DNA of 64,000 nucleotides from Dyadobacter sp. UC 10. GTDB taxonomy: Bacteria > Bacteroidota > Bacteroidia > Cytophagales > Spirosomataceae. The notes beneath the pieces are model-generated. The model had not been told where the DNA came from. It did no database searches and worked only from the letters and a program-made list of their open reading frames with translations. Each line of letters begins with the position of its first letter. Positions within the stretch are counted from its first letter, which is position 1. The position numbers and the translations under genes were made by a program. The DNA lies in the NCBI RefSeq assembly GCF_008369915.1, contig NZ_VSRN01000001.1:3716501-3780500 (forward strand), read 5' to 3'. Shown here piece by piece: positions 55,499 to 63,249 of this stretch.

Positions 55499-55722
55499 GG
55501 AGCTGGTTTTTAGCTGGTAGCTATTGGCATTTAGCTTTTAGCTATTGGCTTTTAGTTTAGCTCCATTAGTTATTGGATGGAAATGGTTACAGCTTGAATT
55601 GCAAAATAAAGGCTTAATTCTTAAAATAAATTCATGAAGTCAGGCTTCTGCTCTTTCCGAGTTACTTGAAACCCGGAGTTAATTCCAACAACTAATACCT
55701 AAAAGCTAAAAGCTAAAAGCTC
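55499..55722. repeat. inverted heptamer repeats (CTAAAAG / CTTTTAG)
   Basis: Three perfect tandem copies of CTAAAAG lie at 55699-55719, six bases before the ATG of the WD40 gene. The left end, 55499-55560, carries imperfect inverted copies (TTTAGCTTTTAGCT at 55531-55543, GGCTTTTAG at 55547-55555) with TTTTAGCTGG and TAGCTATTGG variants. The two sets lie about 140 bases apart in opposite orientation and could pair. Confidence 0.75.
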
Positions 55723-55728
55723 ATAACA

Positions 55729-56631
55729 ATGAACATTCGCAAAATAGATACTTTTTCCGGTCATAGGGACAGTGTTTATACAATTATTTCAGATCATACT
55801 ACTCACGGATTCTACTCTGCGGGCGGGGACGGGTTTGTAATTCAATGGGACTTAAATAAGCCGGATCTCGGAAAACTGGTAGCCAGGGCCGGGGCTTCGG
55901 TATACGCGCTTGCGCTGAACCCTGCAGATAAGTCGCTGTGGATCGGGCAGAACTATGAGGGGATACAGGTCCTGGATACGGTCAATAATAAGATCGAAAA
56001 AACATCGAAAATTACCGCTGCGGCGATATTTGATATTAAGATATCAGATAACAATGCATTGATCGCATTAGGCGACGGCGTGATCGTCGTGATGGATCTT
56101 GTTACCTTTTCAATTCGTAAGCATATTAAGGTTGCCGCCAAAAGTGTCCGCTCGATCGCGATTAATCCAGTCACCAATGAATTCGCTGCAGGCGACAGCG
56201 ATTCCAACGTTCATATTTTCGATCTGGATGGATTTACTTTAAAAAAAACGATCACTTCACATGCTAACTCCGTCTTTTCCGTTAAGTATTCACCGGACTA
56301 CAATCACCTGTTCACAACCGGCCGCGATGCGCACTTGAAAATCTGGGATGTAAATGATGCTTATGGGATCGTGACCGACATCCCCGCGCACATGTATGCG
56401 ATCAACGACATCGCATTCAGTCCCGACCGGAAATTTTTTGCCACTTGCAGCATGGATAAGTCGGTGAAAGTCTGGGATGCTGCAACGTTCAGACTGAAAA
56501 AAATCATCGACCGGGCGCGTCACGCCGGACATGGAACTTCGGTCAATAAACTCCTCTGGACAACCTTTGAAAATCAATTAATATCATGCAGCGACGACCG
56601 TATGATTTCGGTCTGGGAAGTAGCAGAATAG
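55729..56631 (+). CDS. WD40 repeat protein
   Basis: 300 residues forming about seven WD-type blades: FSGHRDSVYTIISDHTTHGFYSAGGDGFVIQWDL, SVRSIAINPVTNEFAAGDSDSNVHIFDL, SVFSVKYSPDYNHLFTTGRDAHLKIWDV, AINDIAFSPDRKFFATCSMDKSVKVWDAA, SCSDDRMISVWEV. No signal peptide, so cytoplasmic; the partner is unknown. The heptamer repeat lies directly before its start codon. The DivIVA-domain gene follows on the same strand. Confidence 0.92.
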   Translation: MNIRKIDTFSGHRDSVYTIISDHTTHGFYSAGGDGFVIQWDLNKPDLGKLVARAGASVYALALNPADKSLWIGQNYEGIQVLDTVNNKIEKTSKITAAAIFDIKISDNNALIALGDGVIVVMDLVTFSIRKHIKVAAKSVRSIAINPVTNEFAAGDSDSNVHIFDLDGFTLKKTITSHANSVFSVKYSPDYNHLFTTGRDAHLKIWDVNDAYGIVTDIPAHMYAINDIAFSPDRKFFATCSMDKSVKVWDAATFRLKKIIDRARHAGHGTSVNKLLWTTFENQLISCSDDRMISVWEVAE

Positions 56632-56734
56632 CATACTTATAATATGGTATTATTGGTAAATACTTTGAAAAATGACGCATATATCTTTAACTTACACGAC
56701 TGTTTTTATCTAAGTAACATACTTTGAATGCATC

Positions 56735-57769
56735 ATGAAAATATCCGCGATAGAGATACGCAAGCATACTTTTGAGAAGATTTTCAGAGGTTACGACCCG
56801 GACGAAGTTGATGCTTTTCTGAACTCATTGTCTCAGGAATGGGAGCGGTTTTCCAGCGAAAATAGTCTGCTGAAAATGCAGCTTGAATATGCTGAAAAAG
56901 AACTTAGTAAGCTTAAAGACATTGAATCAACGCTATTCCGCACATTAAAAGCTGCCGAGGATACCAGTAAGCTTATCGAGAAAGAAGCCAACGAACTCGC
57001 AGAAAAACGCATTGAAGAATCGAAAACGACGGCTAATGATCTGGTAACGGAGGCCGAGGCAAGAACCAACCAGATTATACGCGAAACAGAGGATAAATTA
57101 CGCGAATTCAAGGAGGAGTTTGCATCGGAAGTCAAAAGACAGGAGCGCGACTTTAAAGCCATTGAAAACTTCAGGGATAACCTGGTTGTACAGCTGACTT
57201 CGCTGGCTAATAATACGATAGATACAGTGGAGCGTTTTGAACAGAAATACGATAAGGAATCTGTTTTGAACAAGATGGAGGAAATCAAACAACATATTTC
57301 CGAAATTGCTATTCCTCAAAAAGGGATTTACCAGGCTCCGCCTAAACCCGTTGAAATGGAAGTCGATCAGGAAGAGGATCACACCGAAGAAGAGGTGAGC
57401 GTGATCATGCAGGACGACAAGCCGGATGTTGTGTTTGAGGTAACCCAAGAGCCTGAGGCGGTGGCCAGCGAGCCCGAACCAGAGCCTGTTGCAGCGGTTG
57501 AAGATGAAGAAAACGACGTGGTTCCGGCCGCAGATTTTGAGGAAGAAGAATTGAATGCAATTGAGGAGCCCGAACCGGTTAGAGAAGAAGTAGCGTATAA
57601 CAGACCGAGGGAAACTGCGCGGAGTGCGGCCGATGAGGCGAACGAGGCGCTCGCTGAAATGCATAAGTCAGCAGAAAGAGCGAGGGATACCTCTCCGGCA
57701 ATTAACAGACCGCGTGAAACTAATCAGCCTAAGAAGACAGGCGGCGGCTCATTCTTCGATCAAATCTAA
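56735..57769 (+). CDS. DivIVA-domain protein with long coiled coil
   Basis: 344 residues. The N-terminus ISAIEIRKHTFEKIFRGYDPDEVDAFLNSLSQEW is a DivIVA N-terminal domain, followed by about 165 residues of coiled coil (to about residue 200), and an acidic, low-complexity tail (EEDHTEEE, EPEPEPVAAVEDEEND) ending GGGSFFDQI. DivIVA proteins sense membrane curvature and recruit cell-division or polar proteins. In Bacteroidota the cell role is little known. It overlaps nothing; folB starts 6 bases after its stop. Confidence 0.88.
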   Translation: MKISAIEIRKHTFEKIFRGYDPDEVDAFLNSLSQEWERFSSENSLLKMQLEYAEKELSKLKDIESTLFRTLKAAEDTSKLIEKEANELAEKRIEESKTTANDLVTEAEARTNQIIRETEDKLREFKEEFASEVKRQERDFKAIENFRDNLVVQLTSLANNTIDTVERFEQKYDKESVLNKMEEIKQHISEIAIPQKGIYQAPPKPVEMEVDQEEDHTEEEVSVIMQDDKPDVVFEVTQEPEAVASEPEPEPVAAVEDEENDVVPAADFEEEELNAIEEPEPVREEVAYNRPRETARSAADEANEALAEMHKSAERARDTSPAINRPRETNQPKKTGGGSFFDQI

Positions 57770-57775
57770 TCCACC

Positions 57776-58126
57776 TTGGGAACAATCAGCCTGGAAGGAC
57801 TTGAATTTTTTGCTTACCACGGATATTATCCCGAGGAACAAAGGATTGGCAATAAATATGCGCTCGACATCACGATCACTACCGATTTCTTTAAGGCGGC
57901 GCAGGAAGACAAGTTAAGCGAAACGGTGAATTACGAGACAATTTACCAGATCGCCTCGAAAGTAATGAAAGAGCCTGCCAAGTTACTGGAACACATCGGC
58001 TTCAATGTAATTGATAAAATAAGGGAGCATTACCCGCTGGTAGCGAATATCAAGGTCCGTGTTTCTAAGTTTAATCCGCCGGTAGGTGGGGTTTGTACGA
58101 GGGCCACTATTACGATGGAAGGCTAA
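57776..58126 (+). CDS. folB: dihydroneopterin aldolase
   Basis: 116 residues. The only possible start near the conserved N-terminus is a TTG at 57776, six bases after the DivIVA stop codon. Hallmarks are TISLEGLEFFAYHGYYPEEQRIGNKY, the catalytic Lys in FNPPVGGVCTRATITMEG, and NYETIYQIASKVM. It cleaves dihydroneopterin in folate synthesis. A strong bidirectional terminator follows. Confidence 0.92.
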   Translation: MGTISLEGLEFFAYHGYYPEEQRIGNKYALDITITTDFFKAAQEDKLSETVNYETIYQIASKVMKEPAKLLEHIGFNVIDKIREHYPLVANIKVRVSKFNPPVGGVCTRATITMEG

Positions 58127-58133
58127 TTTTGAT

Positions 58134-58172
58134 AAAAAGAGAAACGCGGCTTTCGGCCGCGTTTCTCTTTTT
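58134..58172. terminator. strong bidirectional terminator
   Basis: A perfect 17-base-pair stem (AAAAAGAGAAACGCGGC and its complement) around TTTCG, with A and T runs. It ends folB on the plus strand and the dehydrogenase gene on the minus strand. Confidence 0.95.
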
Positions 58173-58180
58173 ATCGATTG

Positions 58181-59392
58181 TTAGTATTCGTGCGGAAGCG
58201 TCACATTTATCCGCTCGTTCCACGGCAGTCCATGCTGGTTAAGCAGGTCCATGAACGGATCGGGGTTGAGTTCTTCTACATTATAGACACCCGGTTTCAT
58301 CCATTCTTCATTGGTCAGCATCAGCATGGCTCCGATCATTGCTGGAACTCCGGTTGTATAACTCACAGCCTGTGCACGCACTTCGCGGTAGCATTCAGCA
58401 TGGTCGCAGTTGTTCCAGACATAATATGTTTTTTCTTCGCCGTTTTCAATTCCCTTGATCTGGCAGCCAATTGAAGTCTGGCCCGAATAATTTTCGCCCA
58501 AAGAATCAGGAGCCGGCAATACTGCTTTCAGAAATTCAAGCGGCACGATGTCCATTCCCTGGAATTTGATCGGCTTAATGCTCGTCATTCCTACATTTTC
58601 AAGCACATTTAAATGCGTGATGTAAGCTTGTCCGAAAGTCATCCAGAAACGTGCACGTTTAAGGGTAGGAAAGTTTTTTACCAGGGATTCCAGTTCTTCA
58701 TGGTAAAGCACGTAGCTTTCTTTCGGCCCGATTCCGGGATATTCGATGGGCTTGTGAATAGACATCGCAGGGATCTCAACCCACTCGCCGTTTTCCCAGT
58801 AACGCCCCGGCTGAGTGATTTCCCGGATATTGATCTCCGGATTGAAGTTCGTAGCAAATGCTTTTCCGTGGTCGCCTGCGTTGCAATCGATAATATCCAG
58901 GTAATGCATTTCATCAAAGTGGTGCTTGTTGGCATAAGCGGTAAAAACCTGCGTCACACCCGGATCGAAGCCGCAACCCAAAACGGCCATTAAACCCGCT
59001 TCTTTAAATCTTTCCTGATAAGCCCACTGCCAGCTGTATTCAAATTTGGCAACGTCTTTGGGCTCATAATTGGCTGTATCCAGGTAATGTACGCCGGTTG
59101 CCAGACAAGCTTCCATGATCGTCAGATCCTGGTAGGGCAAAGCTACATTGATCAATAGCTTGGGCTGAAAGCGTTTAATCAACAGCACGGTTTCGGCGAC
59201 GATATCGGCGTCAACCTGCGCAGTCTCAATGGTTACGCCGTGCATTTCCTGGATCTCGGCGGCAATTTTATCGCATTTCGCTTTTGTGCGGCTGGCCAGT
59301 AAAATCTCAGTGAAAACCTGGCTGTTCATTGCACATTTGTGCGCTACCACGCTTCCTACACCTCCCGCACCAATTATTAGGACTTTGGACAT
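58181..59392 (-). CDS. saccharopine dehydrogenase-family protein, carboxynorspermidine dehydrogenase-like
   Basis: 403 residues. The NAD(P)-binding N-terminus is VLIIGAGGVGSVVAHKCAMN, and CGFDPGVTQVFTAYANKHHFDE is the family motif. Among saccharopine-dehydrogenase relatives, the wording GGVGSVVAHKCAMN with LLASRTKAKCDKI is closest to carboxy(nor)spermidine dehydrogenases, which condense diamines with aspartate semialdehyde in an alternative polyamine pathway. A decarboxylase partner is not in the window, so the assignment is an inference. Confidence 0.8.
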   Translation of the reverse strand: MSKVLIIGAGGVGSVVAHKCAMNSQVFTEILLASRTKAKCDKIAAEIQEMHGVTIETAQVDADIVAETVLLIKRFQPKLLINVALPYQDLTIMEACLATGVHYLDTANYEPKDVAKFEYSWQWAYQERFKEAGLMAVLGCGFDPGVTQVFTAYANKHHFDEMHYLDIIDCNAGDHGKAFATNFNPEINIREITQPGRYWENGEWVEIPAMSIHKPIEYPGIGPKESYVLYHEELESLVKNFPTLKRARFWMTFGQAYITHLNVLENVGMTSIKPIKFQGMDIVPLEFLKAVLPAPDSLGENYSGQTSIGCQIKGIENGEEKTYYVWNNCDHAECYREVRAQAVSYTTGVPAMIGAMLMLTNEEWMKPGVYNVEELNPDPFMDLLNQHGLPWNERINVTLPHEY

Positions 59393-59445
59393 TTCTATAT
59401 TTTTAAATTTCCGGCAAAGATAAAATGACAGGCCAGTTTTTCAAC

Positions 59446-60624
59446 TTATTTACCGTTAACCAGCTTCATTACTTTTCCGTCACTGTGATTCAAAAAGTAT
59501 ACCTCCCCGTTTAAATCCTGACCAAAGGAAGAGATTGAACCCTGGTTTTCAAGAATCAAGGTATTTTCCTTTTTCTTATCACCTTCCAATGCAAGTGCCC
59601 AGATTTTGCCGCTCACATAGTCGCCGTAAATATATTTACCCGCCAGACTCGCAATAGCTTTCCCGCGGTACACATAACCACCTGTAATAGAGCGGTCGCC
59701 GTTGCCCTGTACATAATCATGGATCGGCTCGATCAGGTTTTCGCCTGCACAGTTGGAGGCTGGATTGAAGCAATCGGTACCTTCTTTCAGCCGCCAGCCG
59801 TAGTTACCGCCTTTGACGATAATATCAATTTCCTCCCTTTCATTTTGACCCACATCGCCGGCAAACAATCTCGTGTTTTCCATATCAAAACTGATCCGCC
59901 ATGGATTTCGCAGTCCGTAAGCGTAGATTTCAGGAAGCGCGTTCTGAGCATTTGAAACGAAAGGATTATCAGCAGGAATGCCATAATTTCCTTTGGTAGT
60001 GGCATTTACATCTACCCGCAATATTTTACCCAAAAGGCTTTGAAGGTTTTGCGCGTTATTCTGCGGATCGCCGCCGCTGCCGCCGTCACCAGTTGCAATA
60101 TAGAGCAGACCATCTTTGCCAAACTGCATCGAACCGCCATTGTGATTGCTGTAAGGCTGGTTAAAAGTAAATAATACTACTTCGCTGGCGGGGTCAGCCA
60201 GGTTGTTGGTCGGGTTCGCTTTGTACCGGGCGATTACGGTTTTCAATGGATTGCCGGCAGTATAATTGACGAACACGAAACCATTCGTTTTATAATTCGG
60301 GTGAAAAGCTAGGCCAAGCAAGCCACGCTCGCCGCCGGAAGTTACTTTGCTCGTGATATCCAGAAAAACGGGTGCGCTGGAAGCATTTGAGGTGTTCTCA
60401 AAAGTCCGGATCGTGCCCTCCTGTTCAATCACATAAAAGTGCGAGCTGTCGCCGGGAGCCTGCACGAGTTCGACGGGAGAATCAAATTTGAGAGAAGGAA
60501 ATGCTTCGGCTGAGGTAATACCGTCGACAGGTATCTCGGGAACTTCGGGTATATCAGTGTCTTTAGAAGAGCACGCAAGAATGAGAAAAGCCAGCGAGAA
60601 GCCGTAGGTGAATTGAAGTTTCAT
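59446..60624 (-). CDS. PQQ-dependent sugar dehydrogenase-like lipoprotein
   Basis: 392 residues. Lipoprotein signal (ILAC, Cys18), then a six-bladed beta-propeller of the glucose/sorbosone dehydrogenase family: GERGLLGLAFHPNYKTNGFVFVNYT, YSNHNGGSMQFGKDGLLYIATGDGGSGGDPQNNAQ, YAYGLRNPWRISFDMENTRLFAGDVGQNEREEID, and a GGYVYRGK blade. Members oxidise sugars in the periplasm using PQQ, though many Bacteroidota homologues lack clear PQQ synthesis genes. A perfect inverted repeat lies 4 bases upstream of its start codon. Confidence 0.9.
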   Translation of the reverse strand: MKLQFTYGFSLAFLILACSSKDTDIPEVPEIPVDGITSAEAFPSLKFDSPVELVQAPGDSSHFYVIEQEGTIRTFENTSNASSAPVFLDITSKVTSGGERGLLGLAFHPNYKTNGFVFVNYTAGNPLKTVIARYKANPTNNLADPASEVVLFTFNQPYSNHNGGSMQFGKDGLLYIATGDGGSGGDPQNNAQNLQSLLGKILRVDVNATTKGNYGIPADNPFVSNAQNALPEIYAYGLRNPWRISFDMENTRLFAGDVGQNEREEIDIIVKGGNYGWRLKEGTDCFNPASNCAGENLIEPIHDYVQGNGDRSITGGYVYRGKAIASLAGKYIYGDYVSGKIWALALEGDKKKENTLILENQGSISSFGQDLNGEVYFLNHSDGKVMKLVNGK

Positions 60625-60628
60625 AGTT

Positions 60629-60661
60629 CGTGACGTTGAAGTTTGTTAAGTCAACGTCACG
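60629..60661. promoter_or_regulatory. perfect inverted repeat at the start of the dehydrogenase gene
   Basis: CGTGACGTTGA and its complement TCAACGTCACG, 11 base pairs each, around an 11-base spacer. It lies between eboF (stop at 60690) and the dehydrogenase ATG (60624). There is no T run, so it looks more like an operator or leader hairpin than a terminator. Confidence 0.55.
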
Positions 60662-60689
60662 ATGAATGCTTTTGTTTTTAAAAACCGCT

Positions 60690-62054
60690 TTAAATCAAAT
60701 GCTTCCAGATTATATCGTACACATCAACCGCCTCTATTTCAGTTTTTTCAAGTGGCGAGTCGGTCACGCAGATCGGGAAATATTCTTTCGGAACATTGGG
60801 GCTACCGTGCGAGCCTTTTACCAATGTAGCATCAAGTGGAATTACATCCATTAAATATCTGAAACCCATCAGTTTACGCGCCAATTTATATCCTGCGCGC
60901 AGCTTGATCAATGGATTTTTCGGGTCCATAAACATCTCAACCGGATCGTAGCCCGGCTTTCTGTGAATATCTACCAGATGTGCGTAATCCGGTGCCTTGG
61001 CGTCATCGAGCCAGTAGTAATAGGTAAACCAGCTGTCGGGCCTTGCGACCAATACCAGATCTCCGGCTCGCTCGTGATCGATGTGATATGCTTTTTGCTG
61101 CTCCCGGTCCAATACCAGATCTATGCCGGGCGTCTGGCGCAACACCTGGGTAATGCGTTCCTTCACAGATTCGTCATTAAAATAAACGTGCGCAATCTGG
61201 TGATCCGCAGTGGCGAATGCTTTTGAAATACCCGCATCCAGCAACTCGTACCACCTTTCAGTCCGCACAGAAATCACACCTTCGTTGCGCAGAATTCTGT
61301 TAATATGAATCGGGTTACTAACGGGGTTAATGCCGTATTCAGAAAGTAAAATCACCTTCGCATTCCTCGATTCGTAAAACGTAACCAGTTCTTCCACAAC
61401 GGTATCGATCTCGCCGAGCTCTTTACTGATTTTTGAAAAATCAGGGCCGAACTTTTGGAGGCAATAGTCTAAATGCGGGAGGTATATGAGTGTAAGTGTG
61501 GGATTATGCTTCCGCTCCACCCACATCGAAGAGTCGGCGATCCATTTGGTGGATTTAATATTTGCATTCGGTCCCCAAAAATTGAATAGCGGGAACTGAC
61601 CAAGTTCTTTTTGCAGTTCGTCGCGCATTTCTGGCGGATATGCGTAACAGTCGGGCGCTTTTACTCCATCGGCATGGTACTGCGGGCGCGGGGTTACGGA
61701 AAAGTCAGCGGTTGAATACATATTGTACCACCAGAACATTTTAGCGCAGGTGAAATTTGGGTCTAGCTTTTTCGCCGCGTCCCAAATTTTTTCACCTTTT
61801 ACCAGCTTGTTGGATTGTTTCCAGAATTTGATCTCTGAATCTTCGCGATCGTACCAGCCGTTACCTACAATTCCGTTTTCAGCCGGCCACTTTCCCGTAA
61901 TGTACGTACTCTGGGAAGTAGTGGTTACGGCGGGTAAAACGGGCTTAATGGGTGTCAGCGCGCGTTTTTTAACGTATTTGGAAAGAAATGGCGTATGTTC
62001 TCCGATCAGATTGACACTCAGCCCGACTATATCTATGACTACTGTTTTATTCAT
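60690..62054 (-). CDS. eboF: EboF-type alkaline phosphatase/nucleotide pyrophosphatase family protein
   Basis: 454 residues. The nucleophile and metal site of the phosphodiesterase superfamily are present: VIDIVGLS, AVTTTSQSTYITGKWPAENG with the Thr/Ser nucleophile region, LPHLDYCLQKFGP, LLSEYGINPVS and DHQIAHVYFND. No signal peptide is seen. It overlaps the upstream eboE gene by 8 bases, and its place after eboD and eboE is the reason for the ebo name. Substrate unknown. Confidence 0.85.
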   Translation of the reverse strand: MNKTVVIDIVGLSVNLIGEHTPFLSKYVKKRALTPIKPVLPAVTTTSQSTYITGKWPAENGIVGNGWYDREDSEIKFWKQSNKLVKGEKIWDAAKKLDPNFTCAKMFWWYNMYSTADFSVTPRPQYHADGVKAPDCYAYPPEMRDELQKELGQFPLFNFWGPNANIKSTKWIADSSMWVERKHNPTLTLIYLPHLDYCLQKFGPDFSKISKELGEIDTVVEELVTFYESRNAKVILLSEYGINPVSNPIHINRILRNEGVISVRTERWYELLDAGISKAFATADHQIAHVYFNDESVKERITQVLRQTPGIDLVLDREQQKAYHIDHERAGDLVLVARPDSWFTYYYWLDDAKAPDYAHLVDIHRKPGYDPVEMFMDPKNPLIKLRAGYKLARKLMGFRYLMDVIPLDATLVKGSHGSPNVPKEYFPICVTDSPLEKTEIEAVDVYDIIWKHLI

Positions 62055-63249
62055 AACTTAAAATTTTCTTCACCCATTCCAGCTCCCGCACAATAGACTC
62101 GCCGATGGGTTTCTGCATATCTTCCGGTAAAACGCCCCAGGTGTAGGTTTCAACCTCCATATAACTCGAAAACTGGTTTTCCCGGTGGATGTTGAGGGTT
62201 TTGATGATATCGGACTGAGTCGATTCCAGCACGCCGTAATTATTTACAAAAAGCGGAACGTGAAAATGCACGCGCCATTCCTGCTGGTTTTCATCCCAGG
62301 CTGCAAGTGCCTCTTTGAGGTCAGGATAGTGATTTTTTGTATGATCGGCATTCCGCGAAACCACCTGGTGCAGATACACCGGCTCGTCAAAAGTCTCGAT
62401 CGCTTTCAGTTTGATACCAGCGTCACTATTGAAATTGACCTTCAAGGCAGAACTTACCTGAATGCGGCCGACTTTGATACCTACCTTATTCAGCGAATCC
62501 AATATCTCCTGCGGGTCTTCGTAGCCGACAGCCGCGTGACAAATGTCATAGCAAAGCTGAATGTGTCGCAAAATTGCGTCGGTAGCTTGCTGGTCCGTAT
62601 AACCATATTTTGCGCCGAGGTATTCTTCGCCTCTGAGGATTAAAGTTTCTTTATACCATTTTACAAAATCACTGGTATTATCCAGTATTCCGTCCGGCTC
62701 CGGCTCAATATCCAGGTGCAGGTATTTCCCTGTTTCCTTTTCGATACTGATCAGTTTATCAAGCAGTTCCAGAATATGCGAAGTGGCGCGCTCGGTTGCT
62801 TTTTCCTTGTCGCCTTCGGTTTCCCACCAAAAACGGTAAGAGAGAGGGGGAGTCGAAACTCCTCCGTGCATGCCGTCGGGCAATAGTTGAGCGAGTATCT
62901 CAAATAATCTGATTGTATATTCAAGCCGGTCGATCGTAGTCCAATCCGGCGCGTGTACATCGTCTTTTACGACCACATTGTGAAACCCGCCGTAAGGAAA
63001 TCCATTGATCACGAATACATATATATCGTTTTCAGCAAGCCAGCTTTTGAATACAGCCAAAACCGCGGGTTTACTCAGCTCAATGGAGGCTTCGTTTGCT
63101 ACCCTTAATCCAAGGCCAAAAGGTTGGTCGGGTGAAAGTTGTTGTTTTATAAATGGCAGGTTTTCACGCAACGACTGAAAGTGGTCGGCCCATTTTTCGC
63201 CGGGGTGGATATTACTGCAATAGGTCAGGTGTCCGTAAGGAGTGATCAT
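62047..63249 (-). CDS. eboE: metabolite traffic protein EboE
   Basis: 400 residues, a TIM-barrel (xylose isomerase-like) protein: ITPYGHLTYCSNIHPGEKWADHF at the start, GLGLRVANEASIEL, FPYGGFHNVVVKDDVHAPDW, LHLDIEPEPDGILDNT, CYDICHAAVGYED and VHFHVPLFVNNYG. This matches EboE of the ebo operon, which is needed to bring a secondary-metabolite precursor to the periplasm in cyanobacteria; the reaction is unknown. Its start codon shares one base with the stop codon of eboD (TAATG), and its end overlaps eboF by 8 bases. Confidence 0.88.
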   Translation of the reverse strand: MITPYGHLTYCSNIHPGEKWADHFQSLRENLPFIKQQLSPDQPFGLGLRVANEASIELSKPAVLAVFKSWLAENDIYVFVINGFPYGGFHNVVVKDDVHAPDWTTIDRLEYTIRLFEILAQLLPDGMHGGVSTPPLSYRFWWETEGDKEKATERATSHILELLDKLISIEKETGKYLHLDIEPEPDGILDNTSDFVKWYKETLILRGEEYLGAKYGYTDQQATDAILRHIQLCYDICHAAVGYEDPQEILDSLNKVGIKVGRIQVSSALKVNFNSDAGIKLKAIETFDEPVYLHQVVSRNADHTKNHYPDLKEALAAWDENQQEWRVHFHVPLFVNNYGVLESTQSDIIKTLNIHRENQFSSYMEVETYTWGVLPEDMQKPIGESIVRELEWVKKILSYE

